The notes: generated by a model not told the origin, from the sequence alone. A stretch of DNA of 64,000 nt from Brevundimonas naejangsanensis (GCF_003627995.1 NZ_CP032707.1:124001-188000), one strand, 5' to 3'. Shown: positions 46,486 through 56,164, counted from the stretch's first letter. A program made the numbers and translations.

Positions 46486-49191
46486 CTAGAAACGCGCGGT
46501 CAGGCTGACCGAGGCGCTCTGGCCCAGGTCGTACTGGTTGATGCGGATCCGGTTGCCCTTCTCCTGATACTCCTCAAAGTCCGTCCCGAGCAGGTTGCGC
46601 AGCTCCAGGGCGAAGCCCAGGTCGCGGCCCTTCACGGTGAAGTCCTTGCGATAGACGAAGTCGAGGAAGGCGCCCGGCTCCTGCACATAGTCGGGCTCGC
46701 GCACCGTGCCGATGCCCGCGCCGCGCGCAGTGGTCCGCTCCGAGACGTAGTTCAGGATCAGCGTGGCCTGCGATCGGGCCGTATCGTCTTCCCAGCCCAA
46801 CTGCAGGTTGGCGACGTGCGCCGACTGGCCTTGCAGGCGGCTGCCGTCCTGGATGAAGACCAAGGCCTGCTCAGGCTGACCGCCGCCGCCCAGCGTCAGG
46901 ACGGTGTCGCCCGCGCCGACAGACACCTCAGAGTCCGACCAGGTGTAGTTGGCCTGCACCAGCCAGCGCTTGTTGGAGATGAAGGCCGCCTGATCGGCGA
47001 ACTCGAAGTATTTCTTCACCTCGGCCTCGACGCCCATGACGGTCGCTTCCGGGGCGTTCAGGAAGGACTGCTGGCGCTGGTTGCCGACGTCGACGATCAC
47101 GGCTTCGACCGGCTTGTCGAGCTTCTTGTAGAAGACGCCCGCCGTGACGAACTGCTGGCGGCCGAAATACCATTCCCAGCGTGCGTCCAGGTTCAGGATC
47201 TCGGTGTCCGTCAGATACGGGTTGCCGATGAAGACCCGGTCGCTTTCGGGATCGGTGTAGGCCTGGGGCGCCAGTTCGCGGAACTGCGGACGGCCGATGG
47301 TCTTGGACGCGCCGAAGCGCAGCTGCTGATCCTCGGTGAAGTTCCAGGTCGCGGTGAAGGACGGCAGCCAGTACTGCTCGTCGATCTCGGTGGCGTCGAA
47401 GGCCGCCGCCCCGCCGAACAGGTCGCGCGGGCTCACGCTCTGCTGGCCGTCCTCGAAGCGGACGCCGAAGGTGGTGCGCACGGTCGGCACGAACTCGGCG
47501 TCGACCATGGCGTAGATCGCATTGACCTTGAGGTCGGCGTCATAGGCGTTGGCGCCGTTCGAGCCGGCGATCTCGCGCAGCTGCAGCGTCCACGGATTGA
47601 TGTTGTAGTCCGAGAACAGATAGTCGATCCGCGCCTGGCGCTGGCTGTTGCTCAGGCCGTTGACGGCCTCGAACTGCAGGTCGTGACGCTCGGCCGAGCG
47701 GGTGTTGTCCAGGGTCGAGGCGCCGACGCTGACGGTCGCCTCGCGGCCCGCCGCCATCGGCAGCTTGTAGGCCAGGTCCACGCCGCCGGACCAGATTTCG
47801 TCGTCCAGCTCGCTGAACGAGATCTGGTTGCCCTGGACGTTGTGGATGAAGCGGTCCTGGGCGTCGACGCCGTACTGGAAGCGCGATTCATAAGGGGCGT
47901 CGCGCGAGGTCTTGGCGTAGGCCGCGCGCCAGTCCAGCTTCCACGCGCCATCGGCGCCGAAGTAGTGCTCGCCCGCCAGTTGGCTGGTGAACAGCTGGCG
48001 CACGAACCACTCGGTGTGGTCGTTGCGGATCACGCTGCCGCCGGCGTCGAAGTCCGGCCCGGCCGAGGTGCGTGCGCGCTTGGTCGTGGTGCGAACGTAG
48101 AGGTTGGTCCACTTCACCTCGTGATCGTCGGTCGTCAGCGACAGACCGCCCAGGAAGTTCAGGCGCACGTCGTTCTGGTTCGACTCGACGTCGAAGGTCG
48201 ACACCGGCACCAGGTCGTCGCCCTGGAACTGGCCCTCTTCCTGGATCGCCTGACGGGTGCGCCAGGAGTTGTCGTAACCGGCGACGGCGATGACGCCCAG
48301 GTCGCCGATCCCGGTCGGGGTGCGGAAGCCGCCCGCCAGCTCCAGGCTGCCGTCGACGGGCGTCTGCTGACGCTGCATCAGGCGCAGCGGCGCATTGACC
48401 AGCGACCGGCCCATGGCCTGAACTTCATCGGCCGAGAAGTTGGCCAGGTTGATCTGCTTGCCGGCGCGGAAGGCCTGGTCGATCAGGCCCGGAACCTCGC
48501 GCGTGTTGTCGTCGAAGCCGGTCCAGTCCGTGTCCGAACCGTAATAGACGAGGTTGTCGCGGCCGGTCGTCTCAGTGTTGCCGCCGACGCCCGCCTTGAA
48601 GGTCAGGAAGGGCTCGGCCGGGGCGTCCACTGTGCGCAGGTCGATGACCCCGCCGCCGAACTCGCCCGGATAGTTGGGGGAATAGGACTTCTGGACCGTC
48701 ACGCCCGCCAGGATGCTGGACGGGAACAGGTCCAGCGGCACCACGCGCTGCAGCGGCTCGGGACTGGGCAGCGGCGAGCCGTTCAGCAGGGCCGAGGAAT
48801 AGCGCTCGCCCAGGCCGCGCACATAGACGAAGCGGCCTTCGACGATCGACAGGCCGGTCACGCGGGTCAGGGCGGCCGCGGCGGTGGAGTCGCCGGTGCG
48901 CTGCAGGTCTTCCGACGTCAGGAAGGCGGCCACCTCGGCGCTCTGACGGTTCGGTTGCGGGATGTTGCGGCCCAGGACGACGATGTCGCCCAACTGGGTC
49001 GCCGGGGTCTGGGCGACCTGTTCGGGGTCGTTGGCCGGATCGGCGGTCAGGTCGCTGTTCAGTTCATTGCTCAGGGCCACGGCGGCGGCGGGCGTCGCGG
49101 CTTGCGCCAGGGCCAGGCTGGGCGCGCCGAAAGCGGCGACGAGGGCGCTGCTGGCCAGCAGCACCCCGTTACGGGTCAGGGTCTTCTTCAT
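46486..49191 (-). CDS. TonB-dependent receptor next to the T2SS operon
   Basis: This is a TonB-dependent outer-membrane receptor of 901 residues. It has a signal peptide (MKKTLTRNGVLLASSALVAA, cleaved near LALAQA), a TonB-box-like LGDIVVLGRNI, and a plug with FVYVRGLGERYSSALLNGSPLPSP and FGGGVIDLRTV. It ends ASVSLTARF. The RGLGERYSS and SILAGVTVQKSYSPNYPGEF elements mark a subfamily often found beside secreted or lipoprotein partners. The frame is open to 49326, but the signal peptide fixes the start at 49191. It follows the beta-helix-like lipoprotein by 89 bases on the same strand, with a hairpin between, and ends at a strong terminator before gspC. Confidence 0.91.
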   Translation of the reverse strand: MKKTLTRNGVLLASSALVAAFGAPSLALAQAATPAAAVALSNELNSDLTADPANDPEQVAQTPATQLGDIVVLGRNIPQPNRQSAEVAAFLTSEDLQRTGDSTAAAALTRVTGLSIVEGRFVYVRGLGERYSSALLNGSPLPSPEPLQRVVPLDLFPSSILAGVTVQKSYSPNYPGEFGGGVIDLRTVDAPAEPFLTFKAGVGGNTETTGRDNLVYYGSDTDWTGFDDNTREVPGLIDQAFRAGKQINLANFSADEVQAMGRSLVNAPLRLMQRQQTPVDGSLELAGGFRTPTGIGDLGVIAVAGYDNSWRTRQAIQEEGQFQGDDLVPVSTFDVESNQNDVRLNFLGGLSLTTDDHEVKWTNLYVRTTTKRARTSAGPDFDAGGSVIRNDHTEWFVRQLFTSQLAGEHYFGADGAWKLDWRAAYAKTSRDAPYESRFQYGVDAQDRFIHNVQGNQISFSELDDEIWSGGVDLAYKLPMAAGREATVSVGASTLDNTRSAERHDLQFEAVNGLSNSQRQARIDYLFSDYNINPWTLQLREIAGSNGANAYDADLKVNAIYAMVDAEFVPTVRTTFGVRFEDGQQSVSPRDLFGGAAAFDATEIDEQYWLPSFTATWNFTEDQQLRFGASKTIGRPQFRELAPQAYTDPESDRVFIGNPYLTDTEILNLDARWEWYFGRQQFVTAGVFYKKLDKPVEAVIVDVGNQRQQSFLNAPEATVMGVEAEVKKYFEFADQAAFISNKRWLVQANYTWSDSEVSVGAGDTVLTLGGGGQPEQALVFIQDGSRLQGQSAHVANLQLGWEDDTARSQATLILNYVSERTTARGAGIGTVREPDYVQEPGAFLDFVYRKDFTVKGRDLGFALELRNLLGTDFEEYQEKGNRIRINQYDLGQSASVSLTARF

Positions 49192-49239
49192 GTTCGGCTG
49201 CCTTGCGAAGGACGAGAGAGGCTGGACGCTCAAAGGGTC

Positions 49240-49265
49240 GGCGGCGGCCCTTTCGGACCGCCGCC
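49240..49265. other. GC hairpin between lipoprotein and receptor genes
   Basis: GGCGGCGG (49240-49247) and CCGCCGCC (49258-49265) form a perfect 8-base stem with a 10-base loop, between two genes that look cotranscribed. It has no U-tract, so an mRNA-stability or attenuation role is more likely than full termination. Confidence 0.4.
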
Positions 49266-49280
49266 TCGCCAGAGGGTTCA

Positions 49281-50789
49281 TCAGCACTTCGAGTTGGCCG
49301 TCAGGCCGCAGGTCCAGCCCTGCCACCAGGTGTCCGAGGCGTTCTTCACGGCGCCGATGTAGTCGGTGTCGGTGAAGGCCGAGTGGACGGCGGAGGCCTT
49401 GACTGGGGTCACGGCGGCTTCGTTGGCGCCGTTGATGAAGGTCAGGACCTGGTTGGTGATGGTCACGCCCGAGGTCGGCGCCGTCAGGGTCGAGGTCCCC
49501 AGGGCGGTGTTGCCGGTCCCCGCCGTGAAGGTCGTCTGCGAACGGGCCGCGTTGTTCGGGCGGTAGGAGATGCCGCAGGACATGAAGACCGAGTTGAACA
49601 GCGGGTTCACGCTCGCGGTGTCGGCGTCGGCGATGTCCAGGCAGCCGGCCAGCGAACCGGCCGCGCTGGTGAAGACCGAGTTGACGACGGTCGCCTTCGT
49701 GCCCGTGTCGAAGTGGGCGACGGTGTGGGCGTCGGTCGGCGAGTTGCGGCCCACCAGGGTCCAGTTGGCGATCTTGGGCTGGGAGTTGTAGCGCTGGGCC
49801 AGCGGCGTCGAGGCCGGGGCGGCCGAGAACTCGAACCCGGCCGAGCGGCTGGTCGCGTTCGGGGCGCGCTGGGTCACGATGCCGAACTGGGCGCCGCCGC
49901 GCCAGCCGGTGTCGGTGTCGAAGGCGTCGTCGTCGGCGCCGTTGATGACGATGTGCTTCAGGTTGACGTTGCCGCCGAAGATTTCGATGCCGTCGTCCGA
50001 CGAGTTGAAGGACTGAACGTATTCGATGGTGGTGCCCGCGCCGACGCCGGCCAGGGTCAGGGCTTGCAGTTCGTTCCCGGTCGAGATTTCAAAGCCCGAA
50101 TAACGGATCTGGACGTAACGCAGACGGCCCGAGTTGTCGTTGGCGTTGCCGCCGCCGTAGAAGGCGTTAGTGCCCTCGACCTGGCCGGTGCAGGTGACCG
50201 GGGCGGTCAGCTGGCAGTTGGCCTGGGGCGCGCGGCCGGCGATGACGATGCCGCCCCACTGACCTTGCGAGGTCTCGGTCGTCGTGCCTTCGACGTTCTG
50301 ACGGCTGGTGAAGATGATCGGCTGGGAAGCCGTGCCTTCGGCGTAGATCTGCGAGCCGCGGTTCACCAGCAGATAGTCGCCGCCGCCCGAGGCGAAGATC
50401 GTCACGCCCGGCTCGACCGTCAGGATTCCTTGCGTGCCGGCATTGGCGGAGGCGTCGACGCCGCCGTCGGTGCCCACGGCCGTGCGGCCCGAGATCGAGT
50501 AGATGGTGCCGGCGCGCAGCGGCACGGTCAGCGAGCCGTTGATCTGCTGCGGCAGCTGGCAGTTGCGCAGCGTGCCGTTGGCGATGGTGCCGACGTTGGC
50601 GAAGCCCGTCGGACAGTCCGCCGCGGCCTGGCCGTTGCCGGGATTGCCGCCGCCGCCGCCGTTGCCGCCGCCGTTGCCGCCGCCGAAATTGCCCTCGCCG
50701 GGCGAGGCCACCTCGGCCGAGCCGCCGCAGGCCGCCAGGGCGAGCGCGCTGGCCGCCACGGCGAGCAGGGATTTGAAGCTGCTGGTCAT
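49281..50789 (-). CDS. Predicted surface lipoprotein, beta-helix-like, partner of the TonB receptor
   Basis: This is a lipoprotein of about 502 residues. The signal is MTSSFKSLLAVAASALALAACGG with lipobox LAAC, followed by a Gly/Asn-rich linker (GNFGGGNGGGNGGGGG). The body has beta-helix-like repeats: GILTVEPGVTIFASGGG, SQIYAEGTASQPIIFTSRQ, GQWGGIVIAGRAP, LRYVQIRYSGFEI, IEYVQSFNSSDDGIEIFGGNVNLKHIVINGADDDAFD. It ends in a Cys-containing tail (WWQGWTCGLTANSKC). The ATG at 50789 has GGTGGA 6 bases upstream; an ATG at 50795 is possible. Position beside a TonB receptor and the T2SS operon suggests it may be secreted to the cell surface by that system, but no experiment is known to me. Function unknown. 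Confidence 0.83.
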   Translation of the reverse strand: MTSSFKSLLAVAASALALAACGGSAEVASPGEGNFGGGNGGGNGGGGGNPGNGQAAADCPTGFANVGTIANGTLRNCQLPQQINGSLTVPLRAGTIYSISGRTAVGTDGGVDASANAGTQGILTVEPGVTIFASGGGDYLLVNRGSQIYAEGTASQPIIFTSRQNVEGTTTETSQGQWGGIVIAGRAPQANCQLTAPVTCTGQVEGTNAFYGGGNANDNSGRLRYVQIRYSGFEISTGNELQALTLAGVGAGTTIEYVQSFNSSDDGIEIFGGNVNLKHIVINGADDDAFDTDTGWRGGAQFGIVTQRAPNATSRSAGFEFSAAPASTPLAQRYNSQPKIANWTLVGRNSPTDAHTVAHFDTGTKATVVNSVFTSAAGSLAGCLDIADADTASVNPLFNSVFMSCGISYRPNNAARSQTTFTAGTGNTALGTSTLTAPTSGVTITNQVLTFINGANEAAVTPVKASAVHSAFTDTDYIGAVKNASDTWWQGWTCGLTANSKC

Positions 50790-51103
50790 CGTCATTCCAC
50801 CGGTCTGGTCAAAGGATGCGACAGGTGGCGGCCGATCCGTCCGGATGGCTTCTGGGTCCCTCCTGCCCGGCGGCATGGATAGCGACTGTGCACGCCGAAG
50901 CTTGCGCGCTTCAGTGACGGATCGGCTTAGGTTTCTTGCCGGTTTGTCTCCGCTCTCGTGACAGATGTTCCGGCGACGGAGCGTGACGGCGGGATGCGCC
51001 CAGGTCCGCAAAGCCAACGCTTGTATCTGGACCGCGTCTGTCGCAACACGGCGCGCCGGGCTCCCCGACCGGCCGAGAACCCCAAGGAAGAACAGGATAC
51101 CGG
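50790..51103. other. 314-base intergenic region with divergent promoters expected
   Basis: This gap separates the lipoprotein (minus strand) from the permease (plus strand), so it must hold both promoters. I see isolated TGACGG/TGACAG motifs but no pair, no clear -35/-10 boxes, no hairpin with a T-run and no credible short gene. Open frames here only extend the flanking genes backwards. Confidence 0.5.
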
Positions 51104-52528
51104 ATGGGCGGTTGGAACGTGCGTAAACGCATCACTGTCAACGCGCAGGAGCGCGGGCTCGCCCGCAGTCTCAGTTGGCCGCACCTGGTGGCCATGGGCG
51201 TCGGCGCCATCGTCGGCACCGGCATCCTGACCCTGATCGGCATCGGCGCCGACAAGGCCGGCCCCGCCGTGCTTCTGTCCTTCCTGATCGCCGGCTTCGT
51301 CTGCGCCTGCGCCGCCCTGGCCTACGCCGAAATGGCCACCACCATCCCGGCCTCGGGCAGCGCCTACACCTACAGCTACGTCGTTCTGGGCGAGGTCGCG
51401 GCCTGGGTCATCGGCTGGAGCCTGATCCTGGAATACAGCCTGGTGGTCAGCGCCGTGGCGGTCAGCTGGTCCGGCTACGCCGCACCCCTGCTGCACGACT
51501 GGCTGGGCCTGCCCATGGCGCTGATGCAGGGGCCGCACGCGGGCGGCGTGGCCAATCTGCCGGCCCTGTTCATCATCGTGGTCATCGGCGGCATGCTGAT
51601 CATCGGCACGCGCAAGAGCGCCACGCTGAACCTGGTCCTGGTAGTCATCAAGCTGTCGGCCCTGGCCCTGTTCGTCTGGTTCGCCCTGCCCCACTTCAAC
51701 GCCGCCAACCTGGAGCCCTTCAGCCCCTACGGCTTCGCCCGTCACATGGGCGACGACGGCGTCGAACGCGGCGTAATGGCGGCGGCGGCCATCATCTTCT
51801 CGGCCTTCTACGGTTTCGACGCCATCGCCACGGCGGCCGAGGAGACCCGCAATCCCAAGCGCGACCTGGCCATCGGCATCGTCGGCTCCATGCTGGCCTG
51901 CGCCGCCATCTATACGGTGATCGCCATGGCGGCCCTGGGCGCGACCAGCTTCACCAGCTTCGCCAACAGTCCCGAGCCCCTGGCCCTGATCCTGCGCGAG
52001 ATCGGCCAGCCCGGCGCCGCCCACTTCCTGGCGGTAACGGCCGTGCTGACCCTGCCGACCGTGATCCTGGCCTTCTTCTACGGCCAGAGCCGCATCTTCT
52101 TCGTCATGGCGCGCGACGGCCTTCTGCCGCACGGCCTGTCGCGCCTGTCGCCCAAGGGCGCGCCGGTGCGCATCACCCTGTTCACCGGGGCCGTCGTCGG
52201 GGCCATCGCCCTGTTCTTCCCGCTGGACGAGATCGTCGCACTGGCCAACGCCGGCACCCTGGTGGCCTTCAGCGCGGTGGCGCTGTGCATGCTGATCCTG
52301 CGCCGGCGCTCGCCCGAGCTGCAGCGCGGCTTCCGCACGCCCCTGGCCTGGATCATCGGCCCCATCGCCATCGGCGGCTGCCTGTATCTGCTGGCCAGCC
52401 TGCCGCAGAAGACCCAGCTGTGGTTCCTGATCTGGAACGTGGCCGGGGTGGCCGTCTATCTGCTCTATGGTCGCCGCTTCAGCGTCGCGCGCCGCCAGAG
52501 GGACGCGGACGAGTCGAACGTGGACTGA
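51104..52528 (+). CDS. APC-superfamily amino acid permease
   Basis: This is an inner-membrane amino acid transporter of the APC superfamily, cationic-amino-acid-transporter (CAT/YfnA) type. The 474-residue protein has about 12 helices. LSWPHLVAMGVGAIVGTGIL is the signature first helix with its broken GxG. ALAYAEMATTIPASGSAYTYSYVVLGE follows, and FSAFYGFDAIATAAEETRNPKRDLAIGI is the typical sixth-helix region. QSRIFFVMARDGLLP is also conserved. AGGA lies 6 bases before the ATG. It stands alone, and substrate range cannot be told from sequence. The following gap contains the operator for the next TonB receptor. Confidence 0.9.
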   Translation: MGGWNVRKRITVNAQERGLARSLSWPHLVAMGVGAIVGTGILTLIGIGADKAGPAVLLSFLIAGFVCACAALAYAEMATTIPASGSAYTYSYVVLGEVAAWVIGWSLILEYSLVVSAVAVSWSGYAAPLLHDWLGLPMALMQGPHAGGVANLPALFIIVVIGGMLIIGTRKSATLNLVLVVIKLSALALFVWFALPHFNAANLEPFSPYGFARHMGDDGVERGVMAAAAIIFSAFYGFDAIATAAEETRNPKRDLAIGIVGSMLACAAIYTVIAMAALGATSFTSFANSPEPLALILREIGQPGAAHFLAVTAVLTLPTVILAFFYGQSRIFFVMARDGLLPHGLSRLSPKGAPVRITLFTGAVVGAIALFFPLDEIVALANAGTLVAFSAVALCMLILRRRSPELQRGFRTPLAWIIGPIAIGGCLYLLASLPQKTQLWFLIWNVAGVAVYLLYGRRFSVARRQRDADESNVD

Positions 52529-52683
52529 TCGCCGGATGTCGACGGAGGGCCGCGTCTGATCACGCGGCCCTTGGTCGCCCGCGCGCGCCGTGCGGCGGCC
52601 GCCTTTCGCTCGTGCCGCAAGGGTTCGGGGGCTCGGCACGGCCGCGGACAGAATGACTTTTTGGTCAAATTTGTTACCTTTCT

Positions 52684-52700
52684 CGTCAGATTGTTTGACA
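52684..52700. promoter_or_regulatory. Shared 17-bp operator, copy 2, before the TonB receptor
   Basis: CGTCAGATTGTTTGACA fits TGTCA-N7-TGACA with one mismatch in the left arm. It lies 65 bases before the receptor start, in an AT-rich island, and just after a GGTCAAATTTGTTACC stretch. Confidence 0.6.
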
Positions 52701-52765
52701 AGATAGAGATCTGCTGCGCCAATCCTTCCATCTCGCATTCAGAACGAGAACACGGAGGGATCAAC

Positions 52766-54934
52766 ATGAAATTCTCACACTGGCTCAAGTGTAGCGCGGC
52801 CCTGGCCGTCGTCGGCGCCTCGCCCGTCATGGCGCAGGAAGCCCCTGCCACGGACACCCCGGCCGCCGCCGTCGCCGACATCGTCGTGACCGCCCAGCGC
52901 CGCGAACAGCGACTGCAGGACGTGCCCCTGGCGGTCAGCGCCTTCAGCATGGAATCGCTGGAGGACGGCAAGGTCGAGAGCCTGCTGAACCTGGACGGCA
53001 AGGTGCCGAACGTGGTCCTGGCGCCGGTCGGCGCCTACCCCTTCGCCAGCGCCTTCTACATTCGCGGCCTGGGCTATTCCGACGTCGAATCGAGCTTCGA
53101 GCCCTCCGTCGGGGTCGAGCTGGACGGCGTCTATCTGTCGCGCAACGTCGGCGCGGTTCAGGACTTCTTCGACATCGGCGGCGTCACCATCCTGCGCGGG
53201 CCGCAGGGCACGCTCTACGGCCGCAACACCATCGGCGGCGTGGTTAGCGTCCAGTCGCGCCGTCCGTCGTTCGATTTCGGCGCGCGCGGCCAGGCCACCT
53301 TCGGCTCCAACGGCCGCCAGGAGTTGCGCGCCGGCGTCGAGGGCGCCCTGATCGAGGACCAGCTGGCGGGGAAGTTCTCGCTCCTGACCAAAACCTATGA
53401 CGGCTACGTCAAGAACGATGACGGCCGGGACATGGGCGCCCAGGACGTGCTGTCGATGCGCGGCGCCCTGCTGTGGCAGCCGACCGCGACCTTCGACGCC
53501 ACCCTGATCGTCGACTACACCAAGGACAAGGGCACGGGCGCCGCCTTCGAGAACGTCAGCCTGCCCCACATGGTCCTGCCGGCCTTCGGCGAGCCGGCCG
53601 ACACGGACGGCGATCCCTTCCTGAGCCATGTCGGCGACGACATCTTCTCGGACCTGGAGGCCCTGGGCGTCACCCTGAACGCCAACTGGGACCTGGGCCC
53701 GGTCAAGCTGACCTCCATCACGGGCTACCGCAAGACCGACACCGAGGTGCTCAGCGACTTCGACGCTACGCACACGCCCTTCATGACCGTCCACCGCGAC
53801 GAGACCCATGACCAGTTCAGCCAGGAATTCCGCCTGAGCTCGAACACCGAGGGCCCGCTGACCTATGTGATCGGCGCCTACTACATGACCCAGGAATACG
53901 ACATCGCCACGGCTCAGTACGGCCTGGTGTTCGGCGGCCCCACGGCCGGCTCGACGATCTACACCAGCCAGAAGGCCGACTCCTGGGCCATGTTCGGTCA
54001 GGCCGACTATGAGGTCCTTCCGGGCCTGACGCTGACGGCGGGCGGCCGCTACAGCAAGGAAAAGAAGAGCTTCACCACCCAGCCGCTCTTCTATCCGAAC
54101 GCCCAGACCTTCGACGCCAGCTTCGACGACTTCTCGCCCAAGCTGGGCGTCAGCTACAAGTGGTCGGACACGCTGATGACCTACGCCCAGTATTCGCGCG
54201 GCTTCCGCGCGGGGGGCTTCAACGGCCGGGCGGGCTCCTTCACGGCGGTCGGCCCCTATGACTCCGAGACCGTCGACTCCTATGAAGCCGGGGTGAAGAG
54301 CGACCTGTTCGACCGTCGCCTGCGCCTGAACGCCGCCGTCTTCACGACCAACTACAAGGACATGCAGCAAAGCGTCCAGCAGTTGATCCCCGGCACCCTG
54401 ATCAACCAGACCCTGGTCGCCAACGTCGGCAAGGCCACCATCTCGGGCTTCGAGGCCGAGGCCACCGCCCTGCTGACCGACGTCTTCACCGTCACGGCCA
54501 GCGTCGGCTACCTGGACGCCGGCTATGACGAGTTCGTCGCCAACCTGGGCGACGGCCGGGGCACGATCGACCGCACCTATCTGCCGATGCCCTACACGCC
54601 CAAGTGGAGCAACAGCATCACCTTCAATTACAAGGATGATTTCGATTTCGGCCGGGTCACGGCCCAGGCCAGCGTGCGGCACATGACCGACATGTTCACC
54701 AGCTTCAACACGCTGAACACCACGACGGACCTGACCGTGCGCCAGGCCAACACCATCGTGGACGGCAGCCTGTCGCTGGAGCTGCCGGACGGCCGCTGGC
54801 GCGTGAGCCTGTGGGGCAAGAACCTGACCGACGAACTGGTGATCAACAACACCTTCGGGGTCGGGGCCCTGCTGGCCTCGAGGGTCTATCAACCCCCGCG
54901 CGAGATCGGTGTCGACCTCAGCCTGACGTTCTGA
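52766..54934 (+). CDS. TonB-dependent receptor of the catabolic cluster
   Basis: This is an outer-membrane TonB-dependent transporter of 722 residues. It has a signal peptide (MKFSHWLKCSAALAVVGASP, ending at VMAQE), the TonB box region VADIVVTAQRREQRLQDVPL, a plug with FYIRGLGYSDVESSFEPSVG and ILRGPQGTLYGRNTIGGVVSVQS, and a barrel ending in EIGVDLSLTF. The ATG at 52766 has GGAGGG nearby; the frame is open upstream to 52571 but without a signal peptide. Its family is widespread in bacteria that degrade hydrophobic organic compounds. An operator shared with CoA-metabolism genes precedes it and a terminator follows, so it is the likely uptake step of the cluster. Confidence 0.93.
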   Translation: MKFSHWLKCSAALAVVGASPVMAQEAPATDTPAAAVADIVVTAQRREQRLQDVPLAVSAFSMESLEDGKVESLLNLDGKVPNVVLAPVGAYPFASAFYIRGLGYSDVESSFEPSVGVELDGVYLSRNVGAVQDFFDIGGVTILRGPQGTLYGRNTIGGVVSVQSRRPSFDFGARGQATFGSNGRQELRAGVEGALIEDQLAGKFSLLTKTYDGYVKNDDGRDMGAQDVLSMRGALLWQPTATFDATLIVDYTKDKGTGAAFENVSLPHMVLPAFGEPADTDGDPFLSHVGDDIFSDLEALGVTLNANWDLGPVKLTSITGYRKTDTEVLSDFDATHTPFMTVHRDETHDQFSQEFRLSSNTEGPLTYVIGAYYMTQEYDIATAQYGLVFGGPTAGSTIYTSQKADSWAMFGQADYEVLPGLTLTAGGRYSKEKKSFTTQPLFYPNAQTFDASFDDFSPKLGVSYKWSDTLMTYAQYSRGFRAGGFNGRAGSFTAVGPYDSETVDSYEAGVKSDLFDRRLRLNAAVFTTNYKDMQQSVQQLIPGTLINQTLVANVGKATISGFEAEATALLTDVFTVTASVGYLDAGYDEFVANLGDGRGTIDRTYLPMPYTPKWSNSITFNYKDDFDFGRVTAQASVRHMTDMFTSFNTLNTTTDLTVRQANTIVDGSLSLELPDGRWRVSLWGKNLTDELVINNTFGVGALLASRVYQPPREIGVDLSLTF

Positions 54935-54940
54935 CCACCG

Positions 54941-54972
54941 GGGGCCGGCGCCGCGAGGCCCGGCCCCTTTTT
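54941..54972 (+). terminator. Intrinsic terminator after the TonB receptor
   Basis: GGGGCCGG and CCGGCCCC pair across an 11-base GC-rich loop and are followed by TTTTT (54968-54972). It lies 7 bases past the receptor stop and 28 bases before the monooxygenase gene, so expression is at least partly uncoupled there. Confidence 0.75.
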
Positions 54973-55000
54973 CATCCGCCCTTCGCCTTTTCGAGCCGCC

Positions 55001-56149
55001 ATGACTTCCTCCTCCGAACTGATCGGACGGGCGCGCGAGTTGCTGCCCACGCTCAAGGCCCGCGCGGCCGAGACCGAGGCCCTGCGCCGCCCGCACGACG
55101 ACACTATCCGCGACCTGATCGACGCCGGCATCGTGCAGATGCTGGTCCCCAAGCGTTGGGGCGGCGCCGAATCCGACCTCAAGACCATGTACGAGGTGGT
55201 CGATGTCCTGGCTCAGGGCTGCGTGTCCTCGGCCTGGATCGCCGCCTTCTACATCGGCCACAACCTCTACGCCGCCAAGCTGACGCCCAAGGCGCAGGAC
55301 GAGCTGTTCGGCGCGCGGGGCTTCGTCCTGCTGCCGGCCGCGACCGCCCCGACCATGAAGGCCGAGCCCGTCGAGGGCGGCTGGCGGATCAGCGGCCGCG
55401 CGCCTTGGGGATCAGGCGTTATGCACGCCGACTGGGTCATGGTCTCGGGCATGACGCCGGAGAAGGCGCCGCGCAGCTTCGTCATGCCCGTCTCCGACGT
55501 GACCGTCGACGACGTCTGGCGCTTCACCGGCATGGCCGGCACCGGCTCGAACGACATCGTCGTGGACGACATCTTCGTGCCTGACTATCGCTCGCTGGAC
55601 GGAGTGGACCTGCGCAAGGGACCGACGGACGGGACGGCGCTGTACGACAATCTCCTGTACGCCATCCCCCTGGTGCCCATGGCCTACGCCACCATCGTGC
55701 CGGTGCTGACCGGCGGACTGAAGGGAGCCCTGACCGCGTTCGAAAGCATCGTCGACCGGCGCGTGCGCAACTTCTCGGGCGACGTGGTCAAGGACCAGCA
55801 GCACGCCCACATCGTCATGGGCGAGATGCAGATCGCCACCCGCGCCGTCGACGTGCTCGGGCGCGCCCACATCGACCGCACCGAGGCCCTGGTGCAGACG
55901 GGCTTCACCACCGAGGACCGCATCGCCCTCAAGGGCTCGGCCGCCTATCTGGCGCGCACCGGACGCGAGGTGATGCAGGCCATGATGGCCAGCGCCGGCT
56001 CGTCCAACTATCACCATGACCAGCCGATCCAACGATTCTGGCGCGACCTGGCGACCGTCACGTCCCACGCCTTCTGGGACTGGGACATCGCCCGAGAACA
56101 GGTCGGCCGCCGCCACTTCGGCCTGCCGATCAGCCACCCCATCGTCTGA
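55001..56149 (+). CDS. Acyl-CoA dehydrogenase-fold flavin monooxygenase (HsaA/HpaB-like, oxygenase component)
   Basis: This 382-residue protein has the acyl-CoA dehydrogenase fold but looks like the group-D flavin monooxygenases (HsaA, C2-HpaH), which hydroxylate phenolic substrates with reduced flavin from a separate reductase. RRPHDDTIRDLIDAGIVQMLVPKRWGGAE is the N-terminal helical start. GWRISGRAPWGSGVMHADWVMVSG and TGMAGTGSNDIVVDDIFVPDYRSL form the middle barrel. SSNYHHDQPIQRFWRDLATVTSHAFWDWD near the end is the flavin-tail motif of this group, lacking the acyl-CoA dehydrogenase catalytic Glu loop. No reductase gene is seen nearby. It starts the run with the NTF2-like and MFS genes. Confidence 0.82.
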   Translation: MTSSSELIGRARELLPTLKARAAETEALRRPHDDTIRDLIDAGIVQMLVPKRWGGAESDLKTMYEVVDVLAQGCVSSAWIAAFYIGHNLYAAKLTPKAQDELFGARGFVLLPAATAPTMKAEPVEGGWRISGRAPWGSGVMHADWVMVSGMTPEKAPRSFVMPVSDVTVDDVWRFTGMAGTGSNDIVVDDIFVPDYRSLDGVDLRKGPTDGTALYDNLLYAIPLVPMAYATIVPVLTGGLKGALTAFESIVDRRVRNFSGDVVKDQQHAHIVMGEMQIATRAVDVLGRAHIDRTEALVQTGFTTEDRIALKGSAAYLARTGREVMQAMMASAGSSNYHHDQPIQRFWRDLATVTSHAFWDWDIAREQVGRRHFGLPISHPIV

Positions 56150-56164
56150 GCCGGAGCCGCCCCG

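Noticed and set aside
50927..52738. Minus-strand open frame opposite the amino acid permease
   Set aside because: The plus strand has 12 clear membrane helices and family motifs; the minus frame is Gly/Gln/Asp-rich noise.
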